A stretch of DNA of 64,000 bases from Methanorbis rubei (lineage in GTDB: Archaea > Halobacteriota > Methanomicrobia > Methanomicrobiales > Methanocorpusculaceae), in assembly GCF_032714495.1 (NCBI RefSeq), contig NZ_JAWDKB010000005.1, positions 1-64,000 of the forward strand, written 5' to 3'. Positions 35,811-45,297 of the stretch are shown one piece after another (the stretch's first letter is position 1; each line of letters starts with the position of its first letter). The position numbers and the translations under genes are program-made. The notes beneath the pieces were generated by a model. That model saw nothing but the letters and a program-made list of their open reading frames with translations. It searched no databases and was not told the origin of the DNA.

Positions 35811-36060
35811 TGAAGTAACCACGGAATGCACGGAGTACACTGAGCATCACAGAAAAAAATGCACGGAGAACGCCTGCGGCGCCGGATTCGCATGCCTTCG
35901 GCCTGCTCACCGCTTTGCGGGAATGCACTGAAAGATTTCCGAGATAATTTATTCTCTCAAAAATGAAAAAAATATTCCGTGCATTCCGGCGCCGCAGGCG
36001 TTCTCCGTGCATTTTTTTCTGTGAAGCTCCGTGTACTCTGTGCATTCCGTGGTTACTCCA
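35811..36060. repeat. Long inverted repeat, CCACGGA family
   Basis: Arms start near AGTAACCACGGAATGCACGG and continue through AACGCCTGCGGCGCCGGA; the right arm is the complement. The left arm is interrupted by a micro-element at 35889. It lies between the divergent aIF1A and GntR genes, and sequence before it (GGATTTCCGTTTCTTGGG) extends the similarity to the 29.3 kb copy. Confidence 0.85.
35889..35919 (-). mobile_element. 31-bp micro-element copy
   Basis: The core CGCATGCCTTCGGCC... ends GCTTTGCG. Flanks are GGATT and GGAAT; the intact opposite arm reads GGAAT once, which fits a 5-bp duplication with one change. Confidence 0.6.
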
Positions 36061-36085
36061 AGCACAGCTTGAGCGAAAGAGTTAA

Positions 36086-36106
36086 TGTATATACACGATA
36101 TATACA
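36086..36106. promoter_or_regulatory. Operator/promoter of the GntR-ABC operon
   Basis: A perfect 8-bp inverted repeat, TGTATATA and TATATACA, with a 5-base spacer. It coincides with the TATA-like elements and ends 20 bp before the GntR start, so GntR bound here would block initiation. Confidence 0.6.
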
Positions 36107-36115
36107 GTATGCCGC

Positions 36116-36122
36116 AGGAGGT
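36116..36122 (+). promoter_or_regulatory. Ribosome binding site that fixes the GntR start
   Basis: AGGAGGT ends 4 bases before the GTG at 36127. This is the strongest Shine-Dalgarno site noticed in the window and favours the GTG over upstream ATGs. Confidence 0.7.
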
Positions 36123-36126
36123 ACTC

Positions 36127-36501
36127 GTGAACATCATCATCAGCAATGCAAGTGATAAGCCCATTTACGAGCAGATTACCTCGCAGATCAAACGCATGAT
36201 CATCAGTGGAGAACTGCCCGAAGGGGCAGCTCTTCCCAGCATGCGTCTTCTCGCAAAGGAACTGCGCATCAGTGTCATCACCACAAAACGTGCCTACACT
36301 GATCTGGAACGCGACGGATTCATCGAAACAGTCGCCGGCAAAGGAAGTTTTGTCGCAGGCTCGAATCTTGAAATCATCAGAGAAGAGCAGATGCGGCTCT
36401 GCGAAGAGCATCTGCAGAAAGCAGTCGACACCGCTCTTCAAAGCGGAATCACCTATCAAGAGCTCACAGAAATGCTCGAACTGCTTTACAATGGAGAGTA
36501 A
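36127..36501 (+). CDS. GntR-family (YtrA-like) repressor
   Basis: A 124-residue regulator. The GntR winged helix is KPIYEQITSQIKRMIISGEL through LPSMRLLAKELRISVITTKR. The short C-terminal helical tail, with no ligand-binding domain, is typical of the YtrA subgroup that controls ABC exporters. The start is GTG 36127 by its ribosome binding site. It is the first gene of a four-gene operon, 3 bp before the ATPase, and the palindrome at the promoter points to autoregulation. Confidence 0.9.
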   Translation: MNIIISNASDKPIYEQITSQIKRMIISGELPEGAALPSMRLLAKELRISVITTKRAYTDLERDGFIETVAGKGSFVAGSNLEIIREEQMRLCEEHLQKAVDTALQSGITYQELTEMLELLYNGE

Positions 36502-36504
36502 CAC

Positions 36505-37365
36505 ATGGAGTATGCAATACAGGTAACAGGTCTCACCAAGACCTATCAGGACTTTACTCTGGACAAAGTATCCTTTGCTGTGCCGAAAGGCAGCATCATG
36601 GGATTCATCGGAGAAAACGGAGCAGGAAAATCAACAACGATCAAGGCAATCCTCAATCTCATCCATCGCGATGCGGGAACCGTTGAGATTCTCGGCATGG
36701 ACCTTGAAACACATGAAAAGGAGATAAAGGAGAGGATTGGCGTGGTATTTGATGAATGCTGTTTCCACGACAACCTCAATCCAGCTGACATCTCCAAAAT
36801 ACTTGGAAACATCTATCAGAATTGGGACGAGCAACTATATCAAACGTATCTCAAAAAATTCGGACTGCCGGAACACAAAAAGATCAAGGACTTCTCCCGC
36901 GGTATGAAGATGAAGCTCAGCATTGCGGCGGCCTTGGCGCACAAGCCGGAGGTATTGATCCTTGACGAGGCAACAAGCGGTCTCGACCCGGTCGTTCGCG
37001 AAGAAATTCTCGACATCTTTCTCGAATTTATTCAGAACGAAAACCATGCAGTGCTGATCTCATCCCACATCACGAGCGACCTTGACAAGATTGCCGACTA
37101 TCTCACGTTTATTCATCACGGCAAAATCGTCTTCTCGGCAGGCCGTGATGAGCTGATGGATGACATGGGCATTGTGAAGTGCAGCAGTGACGACCTTGCA
37201 AGAATCAGCAAAGAGATGATAATCAGATACCGCAAAAACCAGTTCGGCTGCGAGGTGTTGATCAGAAACAGAGAAGGTTTTGTCGCAGCACATCCTGAGA
37301 TGATTCTTGATCCGGTAACAACAGAAGCTATCATGCTGTTCTACTCGCGGGGTGAGGAGGCGTGA
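36505..37365 (+). CDS. ABC transporter ATP-binding protein
   Basis: A 286-residue ABC ATPase. Walker A GENGAGKSTT, signature FSRGMKMKLSIAAAL, Walker B VLILDEATSGLD, then the D-loop and switch His (SSHITSD). The C-terminal 80 residues are family-specific. It powers the two small ABC-2 permeases encoded next. The set resembles YtrABC-like modules of Firmicutes, usually linked to export of, or resistance to, cell-envelope-active compounds. Confidence 0.92.
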   Translation: MEYAIQVTGLTKTYQDFTLDKVSFAVPKGSIMGFIGENGAGKSTTIKAILNLIHRDAGTVEILGMDLETHEKEIKERIGVVFDECCFHDNLNPADISKILGNIYQNWDEQLYQTYLKKFGLPEHKKIKDFSRGMKMKLSIAAALAHKPEVLILDEATSGLDPVVREEILDIFLEFIQNENHAVLISSHITSDLDKIADYLTFIHHGKIVFSAGRDELMDDMGIVKCSSDDLARISKEMIIRYRKNQFGCEVLIRNREGFVAAHPEMILDPVTTEAIMLFYSRGEEA

Positions 37366-38006
37366 ACGGATTACTCTACAAGGATCTGGCGAACCTCAAC
37401 TCCACGCTGAAGTATCTGGCATTAATGATACTGGTATTTTCCATCATATTCATTCCCATGGGAAACGAGCTGCCGGTGTTCATCATTCTCGCGATGTACG
37501 GCGCTATGTTGCCGGTTACAGCGATCAGCTATGATGCGACCGCACGGTGGGACAAGTATGCAATAACCCTGCCGCTCGCAAGAAAGGAGATTGTGAGAAG
37601 TAAGTATCTTCTGATGCTTATTGCAACTATTGGGGCAGGAGTTGTCTGCCTGGCAATTTCCCTGATAATGACCATCCTGATGCCAGGGAAAGGTATCTTC
37701 CTTTCAGTGATTGATCCGCTTCCGTTGATCGCTTTGTTTGTTGTCTGCGGGCTCTTGCTTGGCAGTACTGCACTGCCGCTGGTGTTCAAGCTTGGTGCGG
37801 AAAAGATGCAGTACATCATTCTGATTATTGTTCTGGTGCCGATTATGCTGGTTGTCGGACTGTCGGCCGCGGTGTACTCGATAGGCATTGAGATCAATAT
37901 GCCGCCTCTTGTGGTGCTGATTGCCGCGGCAGCTGTGATAACTGCTGCTGTGGTCTGGGCGTCCTACAGGATTTCGACGAAGATTTACACGAAGAAAGAG
38001 TTCTGA
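37362..38006 (+). CDS. ABC-2 type permease (first)
   Basis: A 214-residue protein with six hydrophobic segments (LKYLALMILVFSIIFIPMG, IATIGAGVVCLAISLIMTIL, IILIIVLVPIMLVVGLSAAV and others) and the early GLLYKDLANL opening of the ABC2_membrane_5 type. GTG start overlapping the ATPase stop as GTGA, with GAGGAGG just upstream. It likely pairs with the next permease as a heterodimer. Confidence 0.85.
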   Translation: MNGLLYKDLANLNSTLKYLALMILVFSIIFIPMGNELPVFIILAMYGAMLPVTAISYDATARWDKYAITLPLARKEIVRSKYLLMLIATIGAGVVCLAISLIMTILMPGKGIFLSVIDPLPLIALFVVCGLLLGSTALPLVFKLGAEKMQYIILIIVLVPIMLVVGLSAAVYSIGIEINMPPLVVLIAAAAVITAAVVWASYRISTKIYTKKEF

Positions 38007-38018
38007 GGCGAGACAAAA

Positions 38019-38642
38019 ATGAACGGACTGATACTGAAGGACTGGCTGTATCTGCGAAAGGTGTTTCTTATTCTGGGAGGTGCGACGGTTATCCTTGCAG
38101 GGTTTCTGGTGCCGATGGGATTAGGATGTATTTCGTATATGATTATGGCGTTCTTTGCGGTTCTGATGCCGGTAAATGCTATGTCTATTGATGGAGTCAG
38201 TCGTTTTGACCGGTATGCTCTTGCCCTGCCGCGGACGAGGCGCGAGATTGCGGCTGCCAGGTATCAGTTCGGACTTCTCTGTTTCGGGGCTGCTGCGGCA
38301 TTCTGTTTTGCGGCCGCCGTTCTCGCCCAGATATTTCTGCCGGCAGGTCATGCAGACCTGCTGGGGATTTCCCCCTTAATCTGGTGGGCGGGAATTATGG
38401 GAGGGACGCTGCTGGTGCTTGATGTGACGCTTGCGGTGTTTTACCGGTATCGGGTGAACATTAGTGTTGTTGCGATTATTGCTGTTGCGATACTGCCGAA
38501 TCTTGTAGTCTATATGCCGGATCTGATGAAGCAGCCGATGGTCGGCTGGATTGCGGTTGTGCTTGCGGTTGCCGGTCTTGCGGGGCTGTGGGTGTCATGG
38601 CGGGTTTCGCTGGCTGCGTATGAGCGGTGGGATGTGAACTGA
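38019..38642 (+). CDS. ABC-2 type permease (second)
   Basis: A 207-residue, six-span paralogue of the preceding permease. Both open MNGL(L/I)xKD and carry a shared middle block (RYALALPRTRREIAAARYQF here, KYAITLPLARKEIVRSKYLL there). It lies 12 bp after the first permease and completes the exporter. The substrate is unknown. Confidence 0.85.
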   Translation: MNGLILKDWLYLRKVFLILGGATVILAGFLVPMGLGCISYMIMAFFAVLMPVNAMSIDGVSRFDRYALALPRTRREIAAARYQFGLLCFGAAAAFCFAAAVLAQIFLPAGHADLLGISPLIWWAGIMGGTLLVLDVTLAVFYRYRVNISVVAIIAVAILPNLVVYMPDLMKQPMVGWIAVVLAVAGLAGLWVSWRVSLAAYERWDVN

Positions 38643-38771
38643 GATGATTCAAAAGAATGTTGTCAGTTATTTTCGCATTTTATCTGATATCAGTGAGGAA
38701 ATACGAGGCCGTTGATCTGTGAATGTGCTTCGACCAAAGTGTGTATATCGGATGAGGGATGATTATAACGT

Positions 38772-38996
38772 ATGACAACAAGTGCAGCGAAGAAGGCAGA
38801 GATTGTGGCATATCTTGAGCAGATTGCTGCGATTTTGAAAGAGGGTGATAATGATGTCCTTGAGGTGCGGATTGCGAAGCTTTCTGATGGTATTCACAAC
38901 TCGAAGGAACTGAATCATCATGAGAAGCAGACTGCCGCGGGCATTCTCACTGTTCGTGACTGGAATGCTTTGAAGAAGTTTCTGGAAAACATGTAA
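38772..38996 (+). CDS. Small hypothetical protein
   Basis: A 74-residue, mainly helical protein with no recognised family. It is charged throughout (AAKKAEIVAYLEQIAAILKE and ELNHHEKQTAAGIL), with no signal peptide or membrane segment. A TATATC element and a GGATGAGGG stretch precede the ATG. It follows the exporter operon after 129 bp and may be a separate unit. Confidence 0.55.
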   Translation: MTTSAAKKAEIVAYLEQIAAILKEGDNDVLEVRIAKLSDGIHNSKELNHHEKQTAAGILTVRDWNALKKFLENM

Positions 38997-39029
38997 ATTT
39001 TTCTTTTTTTTTGAAAAAAAAAAATAGAT

Positions 39030-41039
39030 TTAAGTTCTTCTTCTGAGGAAGATTCCCACCGCAAACAGTCCGGTCAGCATACCAAATACCGGGGCAGGCG
39101 CTTGAGTCATCGTTGGTGGAATTTCGGCGGATGAAGTCACTGATGCAGTTGTGTTCTGTGTAGAGGAGGAGGTTGGTGCGTTGGTCGGTCTCACTGTTTC
39201 GATCTGCGTTACTTCTGAGGTGGGTTTTTCGGTCGCAGATAAAGTTACAGTGCTGACAGGTATCCATTTTGCATACAGCGTGATGTCACCAGATACTGCG
39301 TCTTCACCAAACATCCACGGAATAGTACACGCCGCATCCTTGTACCAACCACCAAAATTGTAGCCGTCTTTCGTTGGTACAGCTGGTTGACCAATTTTGT
39401 CACCATAGGAGAGGCCGGTCGCAGGCTGCACGAAACTTCCACCTTGAGTGTCGAAAAGAACGCGGAAAGCATTGTCCATGTTACCGTCAGAGGAGGAAGA
39501 GGAGGTGGGCGGTACGGGTGGAACCGGAGGTTTAGGGTTCAGATAGTTTGCGTCGCCGGGAACAGGAGTTTTCTGCCAAGAGAGAACCGGCAGTTGATAG
39601 TTGTTGTTGCCGGAGTTCATCTTCCAGACATGTTCAAAATTCCATCCGAGAGTGTCAGAGAAGAAGCTCTGTTTACCCCAGAACTCTGCGGTGGAAACTC
39701 CGGTTCCGTTGTATGAGCTTCCTTTGATAGGAGTTCCCGAATCATCGGTATATCCGAGGTTGTCCCATCCATACGTATTCGTGAGTTGTTGATTATCATC
39801 CAGTACATACCCAATAAATCGGCCAACATTATCTTCCCCCTGTGTTACAGAGATGGAACTCACGAGTACGGCACAACTGCGTATCGTTGTTACAGTAGAT
39901 GAATCACTACGGATCTGCCCAAGAAATCCGCCAACATTCGTCATGGGATCACCGATTACGCTAATTTTACCTACTGCATAACAATTCTCAAGAGTTGATC
40001 CTTTAGTAGTACCAACAAATCCGCCAATGTTTGTCTCTCCACTCCCCCACGTTTTGGGTACAATAATCTCCACGTTGCTGTAACAGTCTGTGATTTTGCT
40101 ATTCACGCGTTCTTGACCCACAAACCCCCCAACGACTTTCCCCGTACCTTGAACAGTTCCGGCAACGCTACAGTTGTCGATCTGACCCTCACAATACCCT
40201 ACGAAACCACCAAGTCCGTTCAGCTCGTTCTGAGAGACGATAGTCACTTCTATAGCAGCACTTTCGGTAATAACAGATTTTGAGCCAACAGACCCAACAA
40301 ACCCTCCAGCGTATTGCGCCATATTATTGCCAGTACCCGCATTCATACCAACAGTTATTTTGGAGGAGGTACAGTTCTCAATAATACTATTTCCACTTAG
40401 TACTCCGACAACACTGCCACATATTGACCATGCCTGATTACTTGTTATCTGACCATCGGAGATTGTGATATTTTCAATTTGGGTATCCACAACGTATCCC
40501 ACGAGACCTCCTGCAGATTGTGATGTCGTGTCGGACCGTGATATAGACACACTAATTTTCGAGACAGCCAAATTTCTAATTGTAGCCCCATTCGTATAAC
40601 CAAACAGCCCCATATCATATTCTACAGGATTCATGAGATTTTTGATGGTATGATACCGGCCATCGAAGGTCCCGTTGAAAGATCTCGAATTAGATCCGAT
40701 CGCCGTCCAATTGTATGCACCCAGATCAATGTCTTCCATGAGTATGACGGTTTTTCCGGAGAAATCAGATTTACTACTATTTTTTGAGACTTTTTCGGAA
40801 AACGCGGCAAGACTTGCTGCATCATAGATGTAGAATGTGTCGCCACCACTGTAGGTGTCATACCACGATGCGTTGAAGTTTCCTGCATCCGTCCAATTTT
40901 CCGCACTCACAGCACCTGTGATAAGCACAGAACAAAAAACTACTACGAAAACCGCCAACACGAACCCGTGACGCAGTCTTCTTTCAGTCGTAGAACTCTT
41001 CGTTCCTCGAACCATAAATCGCATAATATCAGCACACAT
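39030..41039 (-). CDS. Secreted surface protein 1: GLUG repeats, InlB-type repeat, CTERM-like anchor
   Basis: About 669 residues. A signal peptide (RLRHGFVLAVFVVVFCSVLI ending VSA) is followed by at least six GLUG-type repeats (GGLVGYV, GGFVGSV, GGFVGYC, GGFVGQE, GGFVGTT, GGFLGQI) that make a beta-rich rod. One Listeria-Bacteroides InlB repeat follows (DTQGGSFVQPATGLSYGD to ITLYAKW), then a Thr/Ser stalk and a C-terminal TQAPAPVFGML helix ending RRRT, like archaeosortase substrates. I start at ATG 41039, where all three proteins of the locus share MCADIMRFMV. Adhesion or S-layer association is inferred. Confidence 0.8.
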   Translation of the reverse strand: MCADIMRFMVRGTKSSTTERRLRHGFVLAVFVVVFCSVLITGAVSAENWTDAGNFNASWYDTYSGGDTFYIYDAASLAAFSEKVSKNSSKSDFSGKTVILMEDIDLGAYNWTAIGSNSRSFNGTFDGRYHTIKNLMNPVEYDMGLFGYTNGATIRNLAVSKISVSISRSDTTSQSAGGLVGYVVDTQIENITISDGQITSNQAWSICGSVVGVLSGNSIIENCTSSKITVGMNAGTGNNMAQYAGGFVGSVGSKSVITESAAIEVTIVSQNELNGLGGFVGYCEGQIDNCSVAGTVQGTGKVVGGFVGQERVNSKITDCYSNVEIIVPKTWGSGETNIGGFVGTTKGSTLENCYAVGKISVIGDPMTNVGGFLGQIRSDSSTVTTIRSCAVLVSSISVTQGEDNVGRFIGYVLDDNQQLTNTYGWDNLGYTDDSGTPIKGSSYNGTGVSTAEFWGKQSFFSDTLGWNFEHVWKMNSGNNNYQLPVLSWQKTPVPGDANYLNPKPPVPPVPPTSSSSSDGNMDNAFRVLFDTQGGSFVQPATGLSYGDKIGQPAVPTKDGYNFGGWYKDAACTIPWMFGEDAVSGDITLYAKWIPVSTVTLSATEKPTSEVTQIETVRPTNAPTSSSTQNTTASVTSSAEIPPTMTQAPAPVFGMLTGLFAVGIFLRRRT

Positions 41040-41240
41040 CCGGGAAACAGGAGCGTTCGTCAGAGAAAACGATCCAAATATCCTGAGATAGTCCCTATAT
41101 GGGATTCGCAGCCATATCAACCTATCCAATAGAGAAAAAATATATCAGAAATATAAGAAATACCATTGAAAAAACACTTTGAAAAAATAATTTATTCTCT
41201 CCATCTCAGGAGAGAATTGCTGCCACTATACCAAGAGCAG

Positions 41241-42720
41241 TTACTCTTTTCTTCTGAGGAAAAATCCCGCCGCAAACAGCCCAACAAGTAATCCTGCAAT
41301 CGGAGCAGGCGCTTGAGTCATCGTCGGAGAAACTCCAGCGGATGAAGTAGTCGCCGCAGAAGTAACCGCAGTCGCGGACGAAGTCTGCTTCTGAGTCGCC
41401 GAAGCTGTCGGCTGAGTGATCGCGGCACTTTGCTGCTGCGTTGTCGCCCCAGTGCTACCGGAGATCCACTTCGCATACAGCGTCATGTCACCCGGAAGAG
41501 CATCCTCCTTAAAGATCCAGAGAATGTTCATCGCCTCGTCCTTGTACCAGCCACCAAAGACATAGCCGTCTTTCGTTGGCGTGACCGGTTCCGGCACACG
41601 GTCACCATAGGAGAGACCGGTTGCCGGTTGCACGAAGCTGCCTCCTTTGGCATCGAAGAGGACGCGGAAGGCGTTCTCCATGTTGCCGTCAGAGGAGGAG
41701 GAGACAGGCTGCGGTCCCGGGTTTGGACCCGGATTCGCGCCGGTATATGCTGCAAGAACGATTGCAGAGAACTCATTTCCTTTTACGGTGATGGTGACCG
41801 GATCTGTGGGGTCTGGGCTCATATAGACGATGTCAAGCATGTCTACTTTGCCGTTTTTCACGTGGAATGCCTTGATGTTGTTTCGACCAATTGCGTCAAC
41901 CCACTCTTTGGGAACCGTGAAGTTCACCAGAATACCGCCGGCAGTGATGTTGCTGTTGATCTCATCCAGATTATGGTTGGCTGGAGCTGAAGCAGTAATC
42001 ATGGTGGCGGCAGTGTAGCCCTGCGAGAGGATGAGGAGTGACACATCAGCGTCGTAGTCAGGGCTGATAATCGGCAGAATTGACGTCACGTTTCCGAGAG
42101 AGAGGTTCAACTGATAGGAAGCTTTCTTCGGCACTTTTGCTCCTCCTTCGGGCGGGGTGACAGCCACATCAGGTGGATAGATCACGCCGACGGCAGTCAC
42201 GTTTCCTTCCACAGTCTTATCGGTCATCTGTGGTTTTTCATTGAAGGTGACGACCATCGTTGCACCGGAGTTTTTGTCTTCGATGATGGCTTTGTGGTCT
42301 TCTGTGGGATCGGCTTCGATGAAGTTACCGGTCGACACAGTGATTGAGGTGTTGCCATTCGCTTCCTTTATCGGTTCCTGAATAGGTTCTGGACTCGTCA
42401 CGTTATAGACCGTGATGAGAACGGTCTTCTGAACTCCGTCTGCTGATACAGTGAGGTTGGCGGTACCGGTTTTCACGGCATTGTAGGTAAATGAGGAGCC
42501 GGTCGTCGCAGAAGAGGAGGTGATAACACCACTTCCATCAGGAGTCCATGTGAAGGTTCCGGAACTATCGTCGCTGAATTTTGCATGAAGGGTCCCTTGT
42601 GCACCAGCAACATTGGCTGCTACCGAAAAATTTCCGGTAACAATAATGGTTTTTGTGGGGGCCGCTCCTACAGTGACAAGCGGATAGAGGTCAGCGACCG
42701 GAAGCCCTGCGGCTTTTGCT
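41241..42720 (-). repeat. Direct repeat, copy A (3' third of surface protein 2)
   Basis: About 1.4-1.5 kb is shared in the same orientation with 45526-46990, with long identical stretches such as CTTTTACGGTGATGGTGACC. The boundaries are approximate. Confidence 0.8.
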
Positions 42721-45152
42721 TCAGCGGGGGTGGCATAGGTCAGGTAACCGGTGGGATTCTTTTTACCGGAGGACCAGTCACCCCACCAATTGCCGGCTTT
42801 GACATCACCGACGGCGATGTGAGCTTTGTCTCCGGTGCCGTAAGTAATCGTTCCGGACGGAATTGCATTCCATTTCAGATCTGCACTATTCGTGGGCAGA
42901 GTAACACCCGGCGTCCCAAAGCCGGTGAATGCATTGTTGTAAATGGAACCCTTCAGAGTAACCTCACCAATAGAGTTACTATCAACATAGATTACGGAAC
43001 TTTTCCCATCACCGGTGAAGATGTTGTCATGAACATTCAGATTCAGGGTTGCGTTGACATAGTTCCCGATGAAGATCAGAGAATCATTACCAGCTGAAGA
43101 AGTTCCTTTCGAGAGATCAATCGTATTTCCAAGAATATTAATGGAATCTGGGGTCTGTCCGCTGATGTGCTTTACTTTGTAGATGCCAATACCTATCTTC
43201 CTATATACATCTGAATCAGTACTGATGATGTTTCCCTCAATTGTTGCCTGGTCGAGAACAGCAGTCTTCGTATCATCACAATAGAGCATGACACCAATGC
43301 TTCCCAAACCTCCTCCTGATTTTCCCAGATAAATGGTGTTATTTTTCACGAGTATGGGGCATGCCGAAGACCTATCTTTCGGGAAAATAACATCAATACC
43401 AATTGAGTTATGTAATGTGGAGGGACCAGTCCAGAGAGTGTTGTTGTATACCACGCTGTTCGCACAGTCTTGGAATAGTATAGTATCCACTTTGGTTTCT
43501 GCAGGGTTAACTTTCATTTTCGACAGATCGATTATACTGTTTGAGAGGGTGGAATTGGGACTGTATACGAAATATACATCGTACAGAGTGGGACCAGTGT
43601 GTTCGGTAGTTTCGACAGACTGCAAGTTCAATTTGTCGAGAGTTACGTTATTGCTATTAGCTACCCAGACGTTTGCCATGTTCATGCCGGTCCATGGTTG
43701 GGGGCTTGCCAAGATTATTTTCTGATAGTCACCGTCAAGATTGACATAGCTGACCCCATTTATTTTTATAGACGTTAGGGTGAAAGGAGTAGTAATTTGG
43801 TAATTTTTTGGTGAGTTGACATCCCCAGAAGCAGTTTTATCAAGAGTCAAATTCCAGCCAGCATTGTTGCCGGTCCACGTAACTCCCGTGACATTTGTGC
43901 CCGGAATCAAAGCTATCGTCGTGCTCAGGCTGTCTTTATCAATCATTCCGTTTTGGTCCAGAGCAGTGTAGTAGGGAAGTACAGATGCTCTGTTCGGATA
44001 TGCAGTTATTGTGCCACCAAAGATGCCATCTCCGGTGGGATTTTTCATAGTTCCATCTATCATACCCCAGAAGTTATATTGAGCATCAAATGAAGTAGGA
44101 TTATATCCCTTAGAAAAGCAGATCAATGTAGAACCGAGCAGGACACTATTCTGAATCGATACACCACCACTTGTATTGCGCAAAGCTATGGTACCCTCAG
44201 TATAACTAGAATTAGTACATACAAGAGTACTGTTAACGATCGTAACGTTTTGGGATGTACGAACTGCATATTTAGTGACATTAATCTCCGAATCGGAAAT
44301 AGTGACGTTTTTTCCTTGACCATCCGCAATATTAATACCTCCACTTTCCATTTCAGAGATCTTAGAGGATCTAACAGTCAGTCCTTCCCCATAAAAAGAA
44401 ATACCATTATAGCCTCCACTAAAAGTGGAAGAAATAACGGTAACGTTTCGAACCCCAGAACCTGCAGGTGATAAAATTCCATATGTTAACTTTCCAGAAC
44501 CTGTGTAGTTACCCAGAAAAATACAATTTTCAACGAGAACATTGTGTCCATAACGAGTCGTACCAATACCAGTGATATCTAGGCCACTTGATCCACCAAA
44601 AAGAATCGCACCTGCTTCTCCATGCTGATATACACTTTGGGTATCAGCACTTGAAATCGTCATTGAGTAATCAGGTGCAGAGAGATTGAAGACAATGTTT
44701 TTGAAAGTTAAAATTTCCGGTCCAAAGTCTTTGTCAGAACGGCCATTAATGAAAATCTGACTTTGCACATCTACTTTGCCAAGCTCCTCACCCACAAGGA
44801 TCAGATTTTTCTTGTCGGTTTGATTTACCATGATGTAATTATATCCACCAGTAGTGAAGGTGTACTTACCTTCTAACATGTGTATAGTATACGTTGCAGG
44901 AAGAGAGGGGGCATCAGTTTCAATCTTCGTCAGAACATTCTGAAGATACGTAGGGTTATCTTTAGTTCCATCCCCAGTACCACCCGGACTAACCCAATAC
45001 TCTACCGCACCATCAGCACTCACAGCTCCCGCCATCAGCACGCTACAAAAAATCAGTACCAAAACCGCCAACACGAACCCGTGTCGCAGTTTCCTTCCAG
45101 TCGTAGAACATTTCGTTCCTTGAACCATAAATCGCATAATATCAGCACACAT
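41241..45152 (-). CDS. Secreted surface protein 2: right-handed beta-helix, InlB-type repeat, CTERM-like anchor
   Basis: About 1303 residues. The signal peptide is nearly the same as in its neighbours. Two long Asn-rich parallel beta-helix blocks follow (NVLVENCIFLGNYTGSGKL and IYLGKSGGGLGSIGVMLY are typical rungs), then a Big-like domain (GNFSVAANVAG to KTVLITVYN), a domain ending VTITVKGNEFSAIVLAAYTG, an InlB repeat, a Ser/Thr/Gln stalk and the TQAPAPIAGLL anchor ending RRKE. From about residue 830 on it is nearly identical to surface protein 3. Many N-glycosylation sequons are present. Confidence 0.8.
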   Translation of the reverse strand: MCADIMRFMVQGTKCSTTGRKLRHGFVLAVLVLIFCSVLMAGAVSADGAVEYWVSPGGTGDGTKDNPTYLQNVLTKIETDAPSLPATYTIHMLEGKYTFTTGGYNYIMVNQTDKKNLILVGEELGKVDVQSQIFINGRSDKDFGPEILTFKNIVFNLSAPDYSMTISSADTQSVYQHGEAGAILFGGSSGLDITGIGTTRYGHNVLVENCIFLGNYTGSGKLTYGILSPAGSGVRNVTVISSTFSGGYNGISFYGEGLTVRSSKISEMESGGINIADGQGKNVTISDSEINVTKYAVRTSQNVTIVNSTLVCTNSSYTEGTIALRNTSGGVSIQNSVLLGSTLICFSKGYNPTSFDAQYNFWGMIDGTMKNPTGDGIFGGTITAYPNRASVLPYYTALDQNGMIDKDSLSTTIALIPGTNVTGVTWTGNNAGWNLTLDKTASGDVNSPKNYQITTPFTLTSIKINGVSYVNLDGDYQKIILASPQPWTGMNMANVWVANSNNVTLDKLNLQSVETTEHTGPTLYDVYFVYSPNSTLSNSIIDLSKMKVNPAETKVDTILFQDCANSVVYNNTLWTGPSTLHNSIGIDVIFPKDRSSACPILVKNNTIYLGKSGGGLGSIGVMLYCDDTKTAVLDQATIEGNIISTDSDVYRKIGIGIYKVKHISGQTPDSINILGNTIDLSKGTSSAGNDSLIFIGNYVNATLNLNVHDNIFTGDGKSSVIYVDSNSIGEVTLKGSIYNNAFTGFGTPGVTLPTNSADLKWNAIPSGTITYGTGDKAHIAVGDVKAGNWWGDWSSGKKNPTGYLTYATPAEAKAAGLPVADLYPLVTVGAAPTKTIIVTGNFSVAANVAGAQGTLHAKFSDDSSGTFTWTPDGSGVITSSSATTGSSFTYNAVKTGTANLTVSADGVQKTVLITVYNVTSPEPIQEPIKEANGNTSITVSTGNFIEADPTEDHKAIIEDKNSGATMVVTFNEKPQMTDKTVEGNVTAVGVIYPPDVAVTPPEGGAKVPKKASYQLNLSLGNVTSILPIISPDYDADVSLLILSQGYTAATMITASAPANHNLDEINSNITAGGILVNFTVPKEWVDAIGRNNIKAFHVKNGKVDMLDIVYMSPDPTDPVTITVKGNEFSAIVLAAYTGANPGPNPGPQPVSSSSDGNMENAFRVLFDAKGGSFVQPATGLSYGDRVPEPVTPTKDGYVFGGWYKDEAMNILWIFKEDALPGDMTLYAKWISGSTGATTQQQSAAITQPTASATQKQTSSATAVTSAATTSSAGVSPTMTQAPAPIAGLLVGLFAAGFFLRRKE

Positions 45153-45297
45153 CAGGGAAACAGGAACGCTCGTCAGAGAAAACGATCCAAATATCCCGAG
45201 ATAGCCCCTATATAGGACTCGCAGCCATATCAACCTATCCAATAGAGAAAAAATAGATCAAAATTATAAGAAATACCAAAGAAATACCATTAAAAAT

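Noticed and set aside
41040-41129. TTG-started extension of surface protein 1
   Set aside because: It would put 30 residues before a normal signal peptide; gene 3 lacks the matching segment, so it is better read as an untranslated leader.
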